A DNA stretch of 64,000 nucleotides from Bradyrhizobium manausense (GTDB taxonomy: Bacteria; Pseudomonadota; Alphaproteobacteria; Rhizobiales; Xanthobacteraceae). The notes beneath the pieces were generated by a model. It worked only from the letters and a program-made list of their open reading frames with translations, was not told the DNA's origin and made no database searches. Numbering within the stretch: the stretch's first letter is position 1; each line of letters opens with the position of its first letter. Below, one piece after another: positions 11,113-20,358 of this stretch. Position numbers and translations under genes: made by a program. The stretch is taken from positions 558,001-622,000 of the forward strand of contig NZ_JAFCKB010000001.1 of NCBI RefSeq assembly GCF_018130615.1, read 5' to 3'.

Positions 11113-12288
11113 TTAGTCCTTGTCCTGGTCTTTATCTTGGCTTGCGGTCGCAGACAGGCCGAGCAGGCCGGCGAGCGAGCGCTGATGGCCGGTGTCGATG
11201 GTGGCGTAGACGCTCATGCCGGCCTTCAGCTTCTTCACGTATTTGTCGCTCTCGTCGAAATAGATCCTGATCGGCACGCGCTGCACCACCTTGACGAAGT
11301 TGCCGGTGGCATTCTGCGGCGGCAGGATCGCGAATTGCGCGCCGGTGCCGGGCGAGAGCGAGCCGATCTTGCCCTTGAAGACGTGGTTCGGGAACGCGTC
11401 GACCTCGAGCGTGACGGGCTGACCTTCGGCAACGTAGGTGAGATCACTCTCCTTCGGATTGGCGTCGACCCAGGGGTGGGCGACGTCGATGATGGTGAAG
11501 ACCGGCGTGCCGGCGGCGACGTAGCGGCCGAGCTGAATCTGCTCGACCTGGGTCGCGATGCCGCCCATCGATGCGCGCACCACGGCGTGGTCGAGATTGC
11601 GCTCGGCATTCTCGAGCTTGGACTTGGCCTGGGCGTAAGGCGGGAATTTCTCCAACGGCAGGTCGATGTCGCCGAGCAGCTGGGTCTTGGCGGTCGAGAT
11701 CTGCTGTTTGACGTATTGTGCGATCGAGCCTGATGTGACCAGGGCGTTCGAGGCATTGTCGAGATCGAGCTGCGAGCCAAAGCTGTTCTTCACCAGCGCC
11801 TGCTTGCGCTCGACGTCACGCTGCTTCAGGTCGATGCCCTTCTGCGCGAGATCGAGCATGTCGCCGTAGATCTTGATGTTGGCGCGCAAATTGTCATAGG
11901 TCGTCTGCGCCTGCATCAGCTGCGCCTTGGCGTCGTCCACGGCGAGGCGGAACGGCACGGGATCGATCTCGAACAGCACGTCGCCCTGTTTGACGAGCTG
12001 GCCTTCCTTGACGACGACCTTCTCGATCTTGCCGGAGATGTCGGGCGTGACCAGCACCTTCTGCGCGCCGACATAGGCATCGTCGGTGCCGACATAGCGG
12101 CCGCCATTCAGATAGAAGGTCAGGCCGGCGATCACGGCGACGGTCGGCAGCACCACCATCAGCAGGAAGCGGCGATAGCGGCGCAGGCCGGCGACGAAGC
12201 GGCGGCGCGGATCGGTCCCGGCCTTCTTTGTCGGCTTGCCGCTGTCGATCTTCTGCTCGGGCTGGAATTTGATGACCTGATCAGCCAT
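11113..12288 (-). CDS. emrA: HlyD-family periplasmic adaptor (EmrA type)
   Basis: Membrane-fusion protein that links the EmrB exporter to an outer-membrane channel. The 391 residues comprise a basic cytoplasmic N-terminus, one TM helix (about 40-60, FLLMVVLPTVAVIAGLTFYL), a lipoyl-like half (VTPDISGKIEKVVVKEGQLV), a long helical hairpin, and a second barrel half. The C-terminus ends in a run of Lys/Asp pairs. Its start overlaps the end of the MarR gene by eight bases, so regulator, adaptor and pump form one operon. Confidence 0.93.
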   Translation of the reverse strand: MADQVIKFQPEQKIDSGKPTKKAGTDPRRRFVAGLRRYRRFLLMVVLPTVAVIAGLTFYLNGGRYVGTDDAYVGAQKVLVTPDISGKIEKVVVKEGQLVKQGDVLFEIDPVPFRLAVDDAKAQLMQAQTTYDNLRANIKIYGDMLDLAQKGIDLKQRDVERKQALVKNSFGSQLDLDNASNALVTSGSIAQYVKQQISTAKTQLLGDIDLPLEKFPPYAQAKSKLENAERNLDHAVVRASMGGIATQVEQIQLGRYVAAGTPVFTIIDVAHPWVDANPKESDLTYVAEGQPVTLEVDAFPNHVFKGKIGSLSPGTGAQFAILPPQNATGNFVKVVQRVPIRIYFDESDKYVKKLKAGMSVYATIDTGHQRSLAGLLGLSATASQDKDQDKD

Positions 12289-12763
12289 AGCGCTGCTCCT
12301 TACGCGCTTGTTCCGCTCCGGACGTCTGGATCGCGGTACGCACGTTTTCCTTGATGGTTTCGAGTTGGGTGAGGAGACGATGGGCGTCCGCCGGGCTGAT
12401 GCCGTCGAGCGCGTTCGCCGTGAGCTCCGATTTCAGGCCGCTCATTCTCCCCAGCAGCGCACGGCCGGCCTTCTTGAGGTAGAGGCGTTTGACGCGGCGG
12501 TCCGAGGCGTCGCTGCGGCGCTCGATCCAGTCGCTGTCGCAGAGCTTGTCGATCAGCCGGGTCAGCGTGATCGGCTGCATCTCCAGCAGCTCGGCGAGTT
12601 CCGACTGCTTCATGCCCTCGCTGCGTTCGACCTTGGCCAGCACCGCCCATTGCGCGCGGGTGATGCCGAAGCGCGAGGCCTCCTTGTCGGCATAGACGCG
12701 CAAGAGGCGGTAGAGCTCGCCGAGGGTGAACAGGAAATTCTGGTCGACAGACCCGCGGGTCAT
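12281..12763 (-). CDS. MarR-family regulator of the emrAB operon
   Basis: Winged-helix dimer, probably repressing its own operon until it binds a phenolic or drug ligand. From ATG 12763 it has 160 residues with helices LAELLEMQPITLTRLIDKL (recognition) and a wing RRSDASDRRVKRLYL. An upstream TTG at 12778 would add five residues, but GGAG nine bases before 12763 favours the ATG. It is the first gene of the operon with emrA and emrB. The promoter region holds a perfect inverted repeat that fits a MarR operator. Confidence 0.92.
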   Translation of the reverse strand: MTRGSVDQNFLFTLGELYRLLRVYADKEASRFGITRAQWAVLAKVERSEGMKQSELAELLEMQPITLTRLIDKLCDSDWIERRSDASDRRVKRLYLKKAGRALLGRMSGLKSELTANALDGISPADAHRLLTQLETIKENVRTAIQTSGAEQARKEQRYG

Positions 12764-12806
12764 AAGCTTGGTCTCCAATAAGCTTGAATATAATAAGCAA
12801 GCTTAT
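12762..12806. promoter_or_regulatory. MarR operator and promoter of the emrAB operon
   Basis: ATAAGCTTG at 12778-12786 and CAAGCTTAT at 12798-12806 form a perfect 9-bp inverted repeat with an 11-base AT-rich spacer. A third copy, ATAAGCTTG, lies at 12762-12770 over the start codon, 16 bases from the second. Read on the minus strand, the spacer contains TTATATT, a plausible -10 element, so bound repressor would block the promoter. Confidence 0.75.
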
Positions 12807-12919
12807 GATTTTTTCATGGCGGATTAAAGCGATGCTGTCCCGCAGCAAGAGCATGGCTGACCGCCGCGGTGCCGGACGAGCTTTGGGTTCCACGGCCGAA
12901 ATGTTAGAAGGCAGGCCAA

Positions 12920-13414
12920 ATGACCCTCGCAAAGCCGGCATTTCCAACGCCCGACCATGATCACGGCCGCTGTACCGCGGACGCGCTGGCGCATGCGGAA
13001 GCGGTCTGCGAGCAGCGGGCACAGAAATTCACGCCGATCCGCCGCCAAGTGCTGGGCGCACTGCTCTCCAGCCATCGCCCCCTCGGCGCCTATGAGGTGA
13101 TCGACGAATTGGCAAAGTCGATGCCGCGGCCGGCGCCGATCACGGTCTACCGCGCTCTCGATTTTTTGATGGCCAACGGCCTCGTGCATCGCATCGAAAG
13201 CCGCAACGCCTATCTTGCTTGCGCCGCCCACGACCATGATGCGACCTCGGCGGTGGCGTTCCTGATCTGCGAGCGTTGCGGTCTCGTCGGCGAGATCCCA
13301 TCGGCGTCCTTCGCCAAGGAGCTCAACGCGGCGGCGCGCGCGTCAGGTTTCGCACCAAAGCTGTCCGTGGTGGAGATCACGGGCGTCTGCACCCATTGCC
13401 AGAAGGTCTCTTAA
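12920..13414 (+). CDS. Fur-family regulator, Zur-like
   Basis: Metal-dependent transcriptional repressor; the best fit is the zinc sensor Zur. The 164-residue protein has an N-terminal winged helix (FTPIRRQVLGALLSSHRPLGAYEV, then PITVYRALDFL) and a C-terminal dimerisation domain. Two structural-zinc cysteine pairs are present, Cys117/Cys120 (CERC) and Cys157/Cys160 (CTHC). A His/Asp cluster AAHDHD near 102-107 may belong to the sensing site. The lack of the Fur HHDH pattern, and the general shape, suggest Zur over Fur, but specificity is inference. No zinc transporter gene is adjacent. It is divergent from the MarR operon. Confidence 0.85.
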   Translation: MTLAKPAFPTPDHDHGRCTADALAHAEAVCEQRAQKFTPIRRQVLGALLSSHRPLGAYEVIDELAKSMPRPAPITVYRALDFLMANGLVHRIESRNAYLACAAHDHDATSAVAFLICERCGLVGEIPSASFAKELNAAARASGFAPKLSVVEITGVCTHCQKVS

Positions 13415-13450
13415 AGCGATGGAATCGGCTCAAGCCAAAGCGGTGGTGCT

Positions 13451-13473
13451 CACCCCTCCCAAAGGGAGAGGTG
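13451..13473. repeat. Short CACC-CTCCC / GGGAG-GGTG palindrome, family E
   Basis: CACCCCTCCC AAA GGGAGAGGTG lies 37 bases after the Zur-like gene. It resembles the longer elements at 23994-24110 and 27043-27070. It can form a hairpin and may end the upstream transcript. Confidence 0.55.
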
Positions 13474-13532
13474 AAGAGTCCGCCGTCTGACCAAACAAGC
13501 AACAACGGCGCAAAGCCGGGTCCCAGGAAGAT

Positions 13533-14486
13533 ATGTCCACACCTCAAGCCATACCGCCCGCCGGCCGTCCGCTCAGTGCTGGCGCCATCGCCCTGATGCT
13601 CATGCTGTGCCTGACTTGGGCCTTCAACCAGATTGCGGTGAAGCTGGTGCTCCCGGACATCCCGCCGATGCTCCAGGCCACCTTCCGCTCGATGGGCGCG
13701 CTGCCGGTGCTGTTCATCATCGGCAGCTTCCGCGGCGTCAAATTCTTCGAGCGCGACGGTACGTGGAAGGCCGGCCTCGCCGCCGGGGTGATGTTCGGCA
13801 TCGAGTTCGTGCTGATCTACCAGGGTCTGCGCTTCACCTCGGTGTCCCGCGCCGTCGTGTTTCTCTACACCGCACCGTTTTTCGTCGCGCTCGGGTCCTA
13901 TCAGATGCTCGGCGAGCGGCTTGGCGGTTCGCAATGGCTGGGGCTCGCCGTGAGCTTTGCCGGCGTCGCGCTCGCAATCGGCGTGCCGCAGCCGGACGTC
14001 GATGCCAAGGTGCTGCTCGGCGATCTCATGATCGTCGGTGGAGCGTCCCTCTGGGCCGCGACCACGCTGGTTGCCAAGAGCACGCGGTTGCGCTTCGCCG
14101 CGCCCGAGAAGGCGCTCGGCTATCAGGTCGCAACCTCGATCCCGATCCTTGGCGCCGCCGCCTGGTTGTTCGGCGAATCCATCACCCACACGCCGTCGCC
14201 GCTCTCGATTGGCCTGTTGGCTTTCCAGGCGATCTGGGTGGTGGGAACCACGTTCACGCTTTGGTTCGCGCTGGTGAAGGCCTATTCGGCCAGCAAATTG
14301 TCGGCTTTTACCTTCATCACCCCTTTGTTTGGCGTGGTGGGTAGCTATTTCATCATGCACGACACCTTAAGTCTGGCCTTCGGGGCGGCAGCCGTCCTTG
14401 TAATTGCTGGGCTTTTTCTGGTTAACCGTCCGAGCCAAACGGCCGCGACGCCAGCTGATGCATTGCTGAACGTCACCAAAACCTGA
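13533..14486 (+). CDS. EamA-family (DMT) transporter
   Basis: Inner-membrane exporter of the drug/metabolite transporter superfamily with a duplicated five-helix EamA domain (317 residues, about ten TM helices). Helix 1 reads LMLMLCLTWAFNQIAVKLVL, and the second repeat begins near GDLMIVGGASLWAATTL. AGGAAG lies just before the ATG. The ispG ATG lies 12 bases after its stop codon, so the two may share a transcript. The substrate is unknown. Confidence 0.9.
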   Translation: MSTPQAIPPAGRPLSAGAIALMLMLCLTWAFNQIAVKLVLPDIPPMLQATFRSMGALPVLFIIGSFRGVKFFERDGTWKAGLAAGVMFGIEFVLIYQGLRFTSVSRAVVFLYTAPFFVALGSYQMLGERLGGSQWLGLAVSFAGVALAIGVPQPDVDAKVLLGDLMIVGGASLWAATTLVAKSTRLRFAAPEKALGYQVATSIPILGAAAWLFGESITHTPSPLSIGLLAFQAIWVVGTTFTLWFALVKAYSASKLSAFTFITPLFGVVGSYFIMHDTLSLAFGAAAVLVIAGLFLVNRPSQTAATPADALLNVTKT

Positions 14487-14498
14487 TATTTGGACCCC

Positions 14499-15779
14499 AT
14501 GAACAAGCTCGAAAACCCCCTCGATTCCGAGATCGCAGGCCCAGCGCCGCGTCACCGGACCACCCAGGTCAAGGTCGGCGACGTCGCCGTTGGCGGCGGC
14601 GCGCCGATCGTCGTGCAGTCGATGACCAACACCGACACCGCCGACATCGACGGCACCATCGCCCAGGTCGCAGCGCTCGCGCGCGCCGGCTCCGAAATGG
14701 TCCGCATCACCGTGGACCGTGAGGAGGCCGCTGCCGCCGTTCCGCACATCCGCGATGGCCTCGCCAAGCGCGGCATCACCACACCCTTGATCGGCGACTT
14801 CCATTATATCGGCCACAAGCTGCTCGCAGCCTATCCGGCCTGCGCCGAGGCGCTCGCCAAATACCGCATCAATCCGGGCAATGTCGGCTTCAAGGACAAG
14901 CGCGACACCCAGTTCGCCGACATCATCGAGATCGCGAACAAGAACGGCAAGCCGGTCCGCATCGGCGCCAATTGGGGCTCGCTCGACCAGGAGCTGCTGA
15001 CCAAGCTGATGGACGAGAACGCCGCCTCCGCCAATCCGCGCGACGTTCGCGCGGTGACGCGCGAGGCCATGGTGCAGTCCGCGCTGCTCTCGGCCGCGCG
15101 CGCCGAAGAACTCGGCATGCCCAAGGATCGCATCATCCTCTCCGCCAAGGTCTCGGCGGTGCAGGATCTGATCGCGGTCTATCAGGATCTCGCGTCGCGT
15201 TCCGACTACGCCATCCATCTCGGCCTCACCGAAGCCGGCATGGGCTCGAAGGGCATCGTCGCCTCATCGGCCGCGCTCGGCATCCTGCTTCAGCAGGGCA
15301 TCGGCGACACCATCCGCATCTCGCTGACGCCGGAGCCCGGCGGCGACCGCACCCGTGAGGTGCAGGTCGGCCAGGAACTGCTGCAGACCATGGGCTTCCG
15401 CACCTTCGTGCCGCTGGTTGCAGCGTGCCCCGGCTGCGGTCGCACCACCTCGACCACGTTCCAGGAACTGGCGCGCTCGATCCAGGATTTCATCCGCGAC
15501 GAGATGCCGAACTGGAAGAGCAAGTATCCCGGCGTCGAGGAGCTCAACGTCGCGGTGATGGGCTGCATCGTCAACGGCCCCGGCGAATCCAAGCACGCCA
15601 ATATCGGCATCTCCTTGCCCGGCACCGGCGAAGCGCCGGCCGCGCCCGTGTTCGTCGACGGCAAGAAGTTCCGCACGCTGCGCGGTCCGACCATCTCCGC
15701 CGATTTCAAGGCGCTGGTGATCGACTATATCGACCAGCGCTACGGCCAGGGCGCCAAGGTAGCCGCGCCGGCGGAGTAG
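14499..15779 (+). CDS. ispG: 4-hydroxy-3-methylbut-2-enyl diphosphate synthase (flavodoxin)
   Basis: Iron-sulfur enzyme of the MEP isoprenoid pathway that reduces methylerythritol cyclodiphosphate to HMBPP. From ATG 14499 it has 426 residues: a TIM barrel ([26 protein letters not shown]) followed by the 4Fe-4S domain with ligands in AACPGCGRT and [15 protein letters not shown] at 14490 would add three residues but the ATG is more likely. Another isoprenoid gene, for farnesyl diphosphate synthase, lies at 24121-25044 but is not linked. Confidence 0.97.
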   Translation: MNKLENPLDSEIAGPAPRHRTTQVKVGDVAVGGGAPIVVQSMTNTDTADIDGTIAQVAALARAGSEMVRITVDREEAAAAVPHIRDGLAKRGITTPLIGDFHYIGHKLLAAYPACAEALAKYRINPGNVGFKDKRDTQFADIIEIANKNGKPVRIGANWGSLDQELLTKLMDENAASANPRDVRAVTREAMVQSALLSAARAEELGMPKDRIILSAKVSAVQDLIAVYQDLASRSDYAIHLGLTEAGMGSKGIVASSAALGILLQQGIGDTIRISLTPEPGGDRTREVQVGQELLQTMGFRTFVPLVAACPGCGRTTSTTFQELARSIQDFIRDEMPNWKSKYPGVEELNVAVMGCIVNGPGESKHANIGISLPGTGEAPAAPVFVDGKKFRTLRGPTISADFKALVIDYIDQRYGQGAKVAAPAE

Positions 15780-15802
15780 CAGCTCTCAAATATTGGAATC
15801 GC

Positions 15803-15840
15803 AGGGCGGGTTCGCGGCGAGCGACCCGCCCTCTTCTTTT
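15803..15840 (+). terminator. Intrinsic terminator of ispG
   Basis: AGGGCGGGT at 15803-15811 pairs perfectly with ACCCGCCCT at 15824-15832, and a T-rich run (CTCTTCTTTT) follows. It lies 24 bases after the ispG stop. Confidence 0.85.
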
Positions 15841-15917
15841 GCGCGACCGGCCCGGATTGCACTTCGCTCTATCCGGGCTACCATGTCTCCCAATCAAGAA
15901 TGATCGGGAGCAACACG

Positions 15918-16814
15918 ATGAGCTCGCTGTCCGGCAAGCAGGGCCCGCGCTATCGCCACACCGCCGAAGACGGCGCGGCTTACGAGACCATCGCGGTCGA
16001 AAAGCTCACTCCCATCATCGGCGCGGAAATCTCCGGCGTCGATATCGGCAAGCTCGTCGAGGGCGATGCGCGCTCCAACCAGCAGATGGACGAGATCCAT
16101 CGCGCGCTCGCCGAGAACCTCGTCATCTTCTTCCGCGACCAGGCCATCACGCCAAAGCAGCATCTCGCCTTCGGCCGCAAGTTCGGCGAGCTGCATTTTC
16201 ATCCCGCCGCCCCGCATGAGGACGAAGATCCGGCGCTGATGAAGATCTATGCCGACAAGAACTCGCCGCGCGCCAATGGCGAGGGCTGGCACTCCGACGT
16301 CTCCTGCGATCTCGAGCCGCCGATGGGCTCGATTCTCTACATCAAGCAATGCCCGCCGCGCGGCGGCGACACGCTGTTCGCCAATATGTACGCGGCCTAT
16401 GAGGCGTTGTCGGATCGCATGAAGGCCTATCTCGACGGCCTCACTGCACTGCATGACGGCGAGCCGATCTATCGCGGGCTCTATGCGAACTATGGCGTGG
16501 CCGATCGCCCGTCCTATCCGAGCGCCGAGCACCCGGTGGTGCGCACCCATCCGGTCACGGGCAGGAAGGCGCTCTACGTCAACCGCGGCTTCACCCGCCA
16601 CATCAACGGCGTTCCGCGCGACGAGAGCGACGCGATGCTTGCCTATCTCTACCAGCACGCCGAGAACCCGCTGTTCCAGTGCCGCTTCCGCTGGACCGAG
16701 AACGCCATCGCCTTCTGGGACAACCGCTGCACCCAGCACCGCGCGATGTGGGACTACTGGCCGCACACACGCTCCGGCACGCGGGTGACGGTGAAAGGGG
16801 AGCGGCCGGTGTGA
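15918..16814 (+). CDS. TauD/TfdA-family Fe(II)/2-oxoglutarate dioxygenase
   Basis: Hydroxylates or oxidatively cleaves a small acidic substrate using 2-oxoglutarate. From ATG 15918 it has 298 residues. The facial triad is visible as His125 and Asp127 (GWHSDVSCD) and His274 (NRCTQHRAMWDY), with the 2-oxoglutarate-binding Arg in the following RSGTRVT. CGGGAG seven bases upstream supports 15918 over the in-frame ATG at 15900. The substrate (taurine, other sulfonate, or aryloxyalkanoate) cannot be read from the sequence and there is no sulfonate transporter nearby. The stop overlaps the GTG start of the amidase gene by four bases. Confidence 0.92.
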   Translation: MSSLSGKQGPRYRHTAEDGAAYETIAVEKLTPIIGAEISGVDIGKLVEGDARSNQQMDEIHRALAENLVIFFRDQAITPKQHLAFGRKFGELHFHPAAPHEDEDPALMKIYADKNSPRANGEGWHSDVSCDLEPPMGSILYIKQCPPRGGDTLFANMYAAYEALSDRMKAYLDGLTALHDGEPIYRGLYANYGVADRPSYPSAEHPVVRTHPVTGRKALYVNRGFTRHINGVPRDESDAMLAYLYQHAENPLFQCRFRWTENAIAFWDNRCTQHRAMWDYWPHTRSGTRVTVKGERPV

Positions 16815-17650
16815 AAATATCGTGGCGCATCACTGCCGCTATCGCTGTTTGGCTGATCCCGCTTTTGGCCTTGCCGGCTGACCATGGCGAGGCGGCTGTG
16901 GCCCGAAAGGCCGCGAGAGCCAGGATCAAGCCGCCGGCGCCGGAGGCCTGCGATCCGCGCAAATTCAGAATCATCCTCGATGTCGGACACACCTCGGAAT
17001 CGCAGGGTGCGACCAGCGCGCGCAACGACGTGGAATTCGGCTTCAACCTGTATTTGACGCGGCTGATCGGAGAGCGCTTGAAGTCGGCGGGCTTCGCCGC
17101 GACCCGCGTGCTGGTGACCGAAGGCAAGGCGCGGGCCAGCCTGCTCAAGCGCGTCGGAACCGCCAATGACGCGCATGCGGATTTTTTCTTGTCAATCCAC
17201 CACGATTCCGTGCCGGACAAGATGCTCGAAGCATGGGAATTCGACGGCGCCAAGAGCTATTTCAGCGACCGCTTCAGCGGTCATTCGCTGTTCGTGTCCG
17301 AGCGCAATCCGCATTTCGCTGCCAGCCTCGCCTTCGCCAAGCTGCTGGGCCGCGAATTGAAGGAGCAAGGCCTGCAATACGCCACCCAATACAGCCTGCC
17401 GCTGATGGGCCGTTACCGGCATCCATTGCTCGACAAGGATGTCGGCGTCTACCGCTATGACGGGCTCGTCGTACTCTCGCAGACCCGAAGCGCCGCGGTC
17501 CTGCTGGAAGCCGGCTCCATCATCAATCGCGACGAGGAGATGGCAATGAACTCGCCGGCGCGACGAGAGCTGACGGCGAAGGCCGTGGTGGCGGCGATGC
17601 GCGCGTATTGCGCTCGCAATGACGAAAAAAACTACAGCGGCGCCCCCTGA
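16811..17650 (+). CDS. Secreted N-acetylmuramoyl-L-alanine amidase (Amidase_3)
   Basis: Zinc enzyme that cuts the amide between N-acetylmuramate and the stem peptide in periplasmic murein. The 279-residue protein starts at a GTG with GGGGAG upstream and overlaps the dioxygenase stop (GTGA). A signal peptide (WRITAAIAVWLIPLLALPADHGEAA) precedes the domain. Zinc ligands are His60 (LDVGHTSE), Glu75 (NDVEFGFN) and His130 (LSIHHDS), with a catalytic Glu in LLEAGSIIN. No AMIN or SPOR domain is present, so targeting may rely on a partner. Its last 19 bases overlap the end of the converging antiporter gene. Confidence 0.9.
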   Translation: MKISWRITAAIAVWLIPLLALPADHGEAAVARKAARARIKPPAPEACDPRKFRIILDVGHTSESQGATSARNDVEFGFNLYLTRLIGERLKSAGFAATRVLVTEGKARASLLKRVGTANDAHADFFLSIHHDSVPDKMLEAWEFDGAKSYFSDRFSGHSLFVSERNPHFAASLAFAKLLGRELKEQGLQYATQYSLPLMGRYRHPLLDKDVGVYRYDGLVVLSQTRSAAVLLEAGSIINRDEEMAMNSPARRELTAKAVVAAMRAYCARNDEKNYSGAP

Positions 17651-19242
17651 TACTCCCGGTTCGCCAGACTCGCTTCCTCCAGATCGAGGTCGCGCTCGAT
17701 CCTGCGCCGCGTCTCGTCGGTGATCTGCCCGTCGCGCAGCAGGTCGTGGATGAATTTGCGCTCGGCGGCGATCAGCTCGCGGGTCAGCGCGGTGCCGGCG
17801 GCGGAGACGTCGTGGTGGGTCGGATCGAGCGAATCCGGGAGCTGGTTGACGCGGATTTCATGGCGCGCGCGCAGGAGCCGCATCACCTCGTCCGACACCT
17901 CTTTCTCTTCCATCAACGCGTCCAGCGATTTCAGCGCGGCGTCGAGCGCCTGGCGCCGCGCCGCGATCTCGGCCTCGTGCTCGGCGACATGCTCGTTGCG
18001 GCCGGCCTCTGCGATGCCGAGCCAGCGCACCACCGGCGGCAGCGTCAGGCCGACGCCGATCAGGGTGATGAAGATGACGCCGAAGGCCACGAACAGGACC
18101 AAATCGCGATACGGGAAGGTCTCGCCGCCGGGCAGCGTGAACGGCAGCGCCAGCGCGGCCGCCAGCGACACCGCGCCGCGCACGCCGGTGAATGCGAGCG
18201 CGAATGGCCATTGCCAGGGCGGCGACGGATCGCGCGCGCGCAGCGACTTGCTGAGCATCCGCGGCAGATAGGTCGCGGGATAGAGCCAGGCGAAGCGCGC
18301 CACAACGATAATGGTCATGACCAATGCGGTCGCGATCATGATGTCGTCGAGCGGGAACATCTTCGATTTCTCGTAGAGCGCGCGCATCTGGAAGCCGGTG
18401 AGCAGGAACAGCAGGCCCTCGATCAGATAGATGATGAGGTCCCAGAAGAAGATGCCCTGCAGGCGCGTCGACGCCGAAATCAGCAGCGGCCCGTTCCAGC
18501 TCACATAAAGGCCGCAGGCGACGGTGGCGATCACGCCGGAGCCGCCGACATGCTCGGGCAGCCAATAGGAGACGTAGGGCGTGATCAGCGACAGCGTCAG
18601 CTCGACCTGCGGATCCCCGGACCATTTGCGGAAGCGCAAAGAGAGCCAGCCAACGCCGATGCCGAAGGCGATCTCGCCGGCGACGATGAGCGCAAATTCG
18701 CCGGCCGCCAGCGGCAGCGAGAAATGCCCGACCACGATCGCGGCCAGCGCGAAGCGGTAGAGGATCAGCGCGGTGGCGTCGTTGGCGAGCCCCTCGCCCT
18801 CGAGAATGACCAGAAGCCGGCGCGGCATGTTCAGCCGGCGGGCGATCGCGAGTGGCGCCACCACGTCGGGCGGCGCGACGATGGCGCCCAGCAGGAAACC
18901 GATGCTCCAGGGCAGGCCGATCACGTAATGGGTGGCCGTCGCGACCATTGCGGCAGTGAAGATCACGGCCCCGACCGCGAGCAGCACGATCGGACGTAGA
19001 TTATTCCTGAACTCGCGCCAGCTCATCGCGACGCTCGCCGAGTAGATCAGCGGCGGCAGCACCATCAGCAGCACCAGCTCCGGCGGCAGTTCCACCGGCG
19101 GCATGCCCGGCACGAACGCGAGGCCGACGCCGGAGAGCATCAGCAAAATGGCAGGCGCCATGTTGAAGCGGCGCGCGATCAGCGCCGTGCCGGCCAGCAC
19201 GGCCAGCAGGATGAGAAAGGTCTGGAATTTCGCTGCGATCAT
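17632..19242 (-). CDS. Na+/H+ antiporter, CPA1 family
   Basis: Membrane protein exchanging cytoplasmic Na+ or K+ for H+ in pH and salt homeostasis. The 536 residues comprise about 12 TM helices (1-420) and a charged cytoplasmic tail of about 110 residues. The transport-site segments GAIVAPPDVVAPLAI and LEGEGLANDATALILY are typical of NhaP/NHE-type antiporters, the latter holding the ion-binding Asn-Asp. The tail contains helical stretches rich in Glu and Arg that may be regulatory. Confidence 0.92.
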   Translation of the reverse strand: MIAAKFQTFLILLAVLAGTALIARRFNMAPAILLMLSGVGLAFVPGMPPVELPPELVLLMVLPPLIYSASVAMSWREFRNNLRPIVLLAVGAVIFTAAMVATATHYVIGLPWSIGFLLGAIVAPPDVVAPLAIARRLNMPRRLLVILEGEGLANDATALILYRFALAAIVVGHFSLPLAAGEFALIVAGEIAFGIGVGWLSLRFRKWSGDPQVELTLSLITPYVSYWLPEHVGGSGVIATVACGLYVSWNGPLLISASTRLQGIFFWDLIIYLIEGLLFLLTGFQMRALYEKSKMFPLDDIMIATALVMTIIVVARFAWLYPATYLPRMLSKSLRARDPSPPWQWPFALAFTGVRGAVSLAAALALPFTLPGGETFPYRDLVLFVAFGVIFITLIGVGLTLPPVVRWLGIAEAGRNEHVAEHEAEIAARRQALDAALKSLDALMEEKEVSDEVMRLLRARHEIRVNQLPDSLDPTHHDVSAAGTALTRELIAAERKFIHDLLRDGQITDETRRRIERDLDLEEASLANREYQGAPL

Positions 19243-19286
19243 GACCTGTCTTGGCCGGAAGCGGCCAAGAGGTCAATGTGACTGGG

Positions 19287-20144
19287 TTAGACCAGCCGTT
19301 CGGCCACCACGCGCCCGATCCGCGCGAAAACCGCTTCGAGCTGCGCCGCATTCGGTGCGCCGCCCTGGGTATAGGCCGCGATCAGGATCGGCGCTTCCGG
19401 TTTGGGCCAGGCGACCGCGATATCGCCCGATGCGTCCTTGCCGTTGTTGCCGGTCTTGTCGCCGATTGTCCAACTGGCCGGCAGGCCGCCGCGCAGCCGG
19501 TTCGCGCCGGTCTTGCAGCCCACCATCCATTCGGTGAGCTGGGCCTTCGAAGCGGGCGACAGCGCCTCGCCCGTGACCAGCCGCTTCAGATTGCCGGCCA
19601 TCGCCGCCGGCGTCGTGGTGTCATGGGGATCGCCGGGTGGCGAGCGGTTGAGCTGGGGCTCGTTATGGTCGAGCCGCGAGGTGGTGTCGCCGATCGATCG
19701 CCAGAATGCCGTGAGTGCGGCGGGGCCGCCGATCCGCGCGAGCAGCAGATTGGCGCAGGTGTTGTCGCTGAGCTCGACGATGGCTTTGCACATGTCCGCG
19801 ACCGACATCGCGCCGGCCGACAGGTTCTGCTTCGCGACCGGCGCGTACTCCAGCAGATCGGTCTTGCCGTAAGAGATCATCGCCGCCAGCTGCTCCTCGC
19901 CGCGATCGACCCGCGCCAGTACGCAGGCTGCGAGCGAAGCCTTGAAGGTCGAGCACATCACGAAGCGCTCGTCGGCCCGCCAGGCGAGCTTGGCGCCCGT
20001 GGCGAGATTCTCCGCATAGACCCCGATCCGTCCGCCGCTTTCGCGTTCGTAAGCTTCGAGTTCGGGCGGCGCCTCCGCAGCAAGCACGGGAGAAGCGGCC
20101 ATCCAGCACAGCGAGGCGAGCAGGGAGCGGCGGTCGAGCAGCAT
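19287..20144 (-). CDS. Class A serine beta-lactamase
   Basis: Periplasmic hydrolase of beta-lactam antibiotics. From ATG 20144 it has 285 residues. All family motifs are present: STFK with nucleophile Ser65, SDN at 126-128, the omega-loop general base Glu162 with Asn166 (EPQLN) and KTG at 230-232. The leader MLLDRRSLLASLCW has paired arginines followed by Ser-Leu-Leu, so Tat export is likely. A Cys immediately precedes the nucleophile, as in some carbapenemases, but the partner Cys after the KTG motif is missing (KTGNN). No LysR-type ampR regulator is next to it. A longer frame to 20222 exists but lacks support. Confidence 0.93.
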   Translation of the reverse strand: MLLDRRSLLASLCWMAASPVLAAEAPPELEAYERESGGRIGVYAENLATGAKLAWRADERFVMCSTFKASLAACVLARVDRGEEQLAAMISYGKTDLLEYAPVAKQNLSAGAMSVADMCKAIVELSDNTCANLLLARIGGPAALTAFWRSIGDTTSRLDHNEPQLNRSPPGDPHDTTTPAAMAGNLKRLVTGEALSPASKAQLTEWMVGCKTGANRLRGGLPASWTIGDKTGNNGKDASGDIAVAWPKPEAPILIAAYTQGGAPNAAQLEAVFARIGRVVAERLV

Positions 20145-20198
20145 GAGATGACTTTCGAGGGAGACCGAGGTGGGGAGCAACGTGCGGGCTATCCCCGC

Positions 20199-20281
20199 GT
20201 CACTGCGAGCGCAGCGAAGCAATCCAGAATCCCTCCGCGAAGAGACTCCGGATTGCTTCGTCGCAAGGGCTTCGCAATGAC
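20199..20281. repeat. Palindromic intergenic repeat, family D
   Basis: Begins GTCACTGCGAGCGCAGCGAAGC and ends GCTTCGCAATGAC, with inner arms CAATCCAGA and TCCGGATTG. A half-copy lies at 29396-29421. It occupies most of the gap upstream of the beta-lactamase gene and so may overlap its promoter. Confidence 0.75.
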
Positions 20282-20358
20282 ATGTGGCGAGAGTTGGGGT
20301 CGCAATCGGAGAATGTGGGGCGGGCGCGCCAGATTTCGGTGAGCGGCAGGCGAGCCGC

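Noticed and set aside
17746-18999. 417-codon plus-strand frame
   Set aside because: Antisense shadow of the Na+/H+ antiporter gene, dominated by Arg, Gln and Asp.
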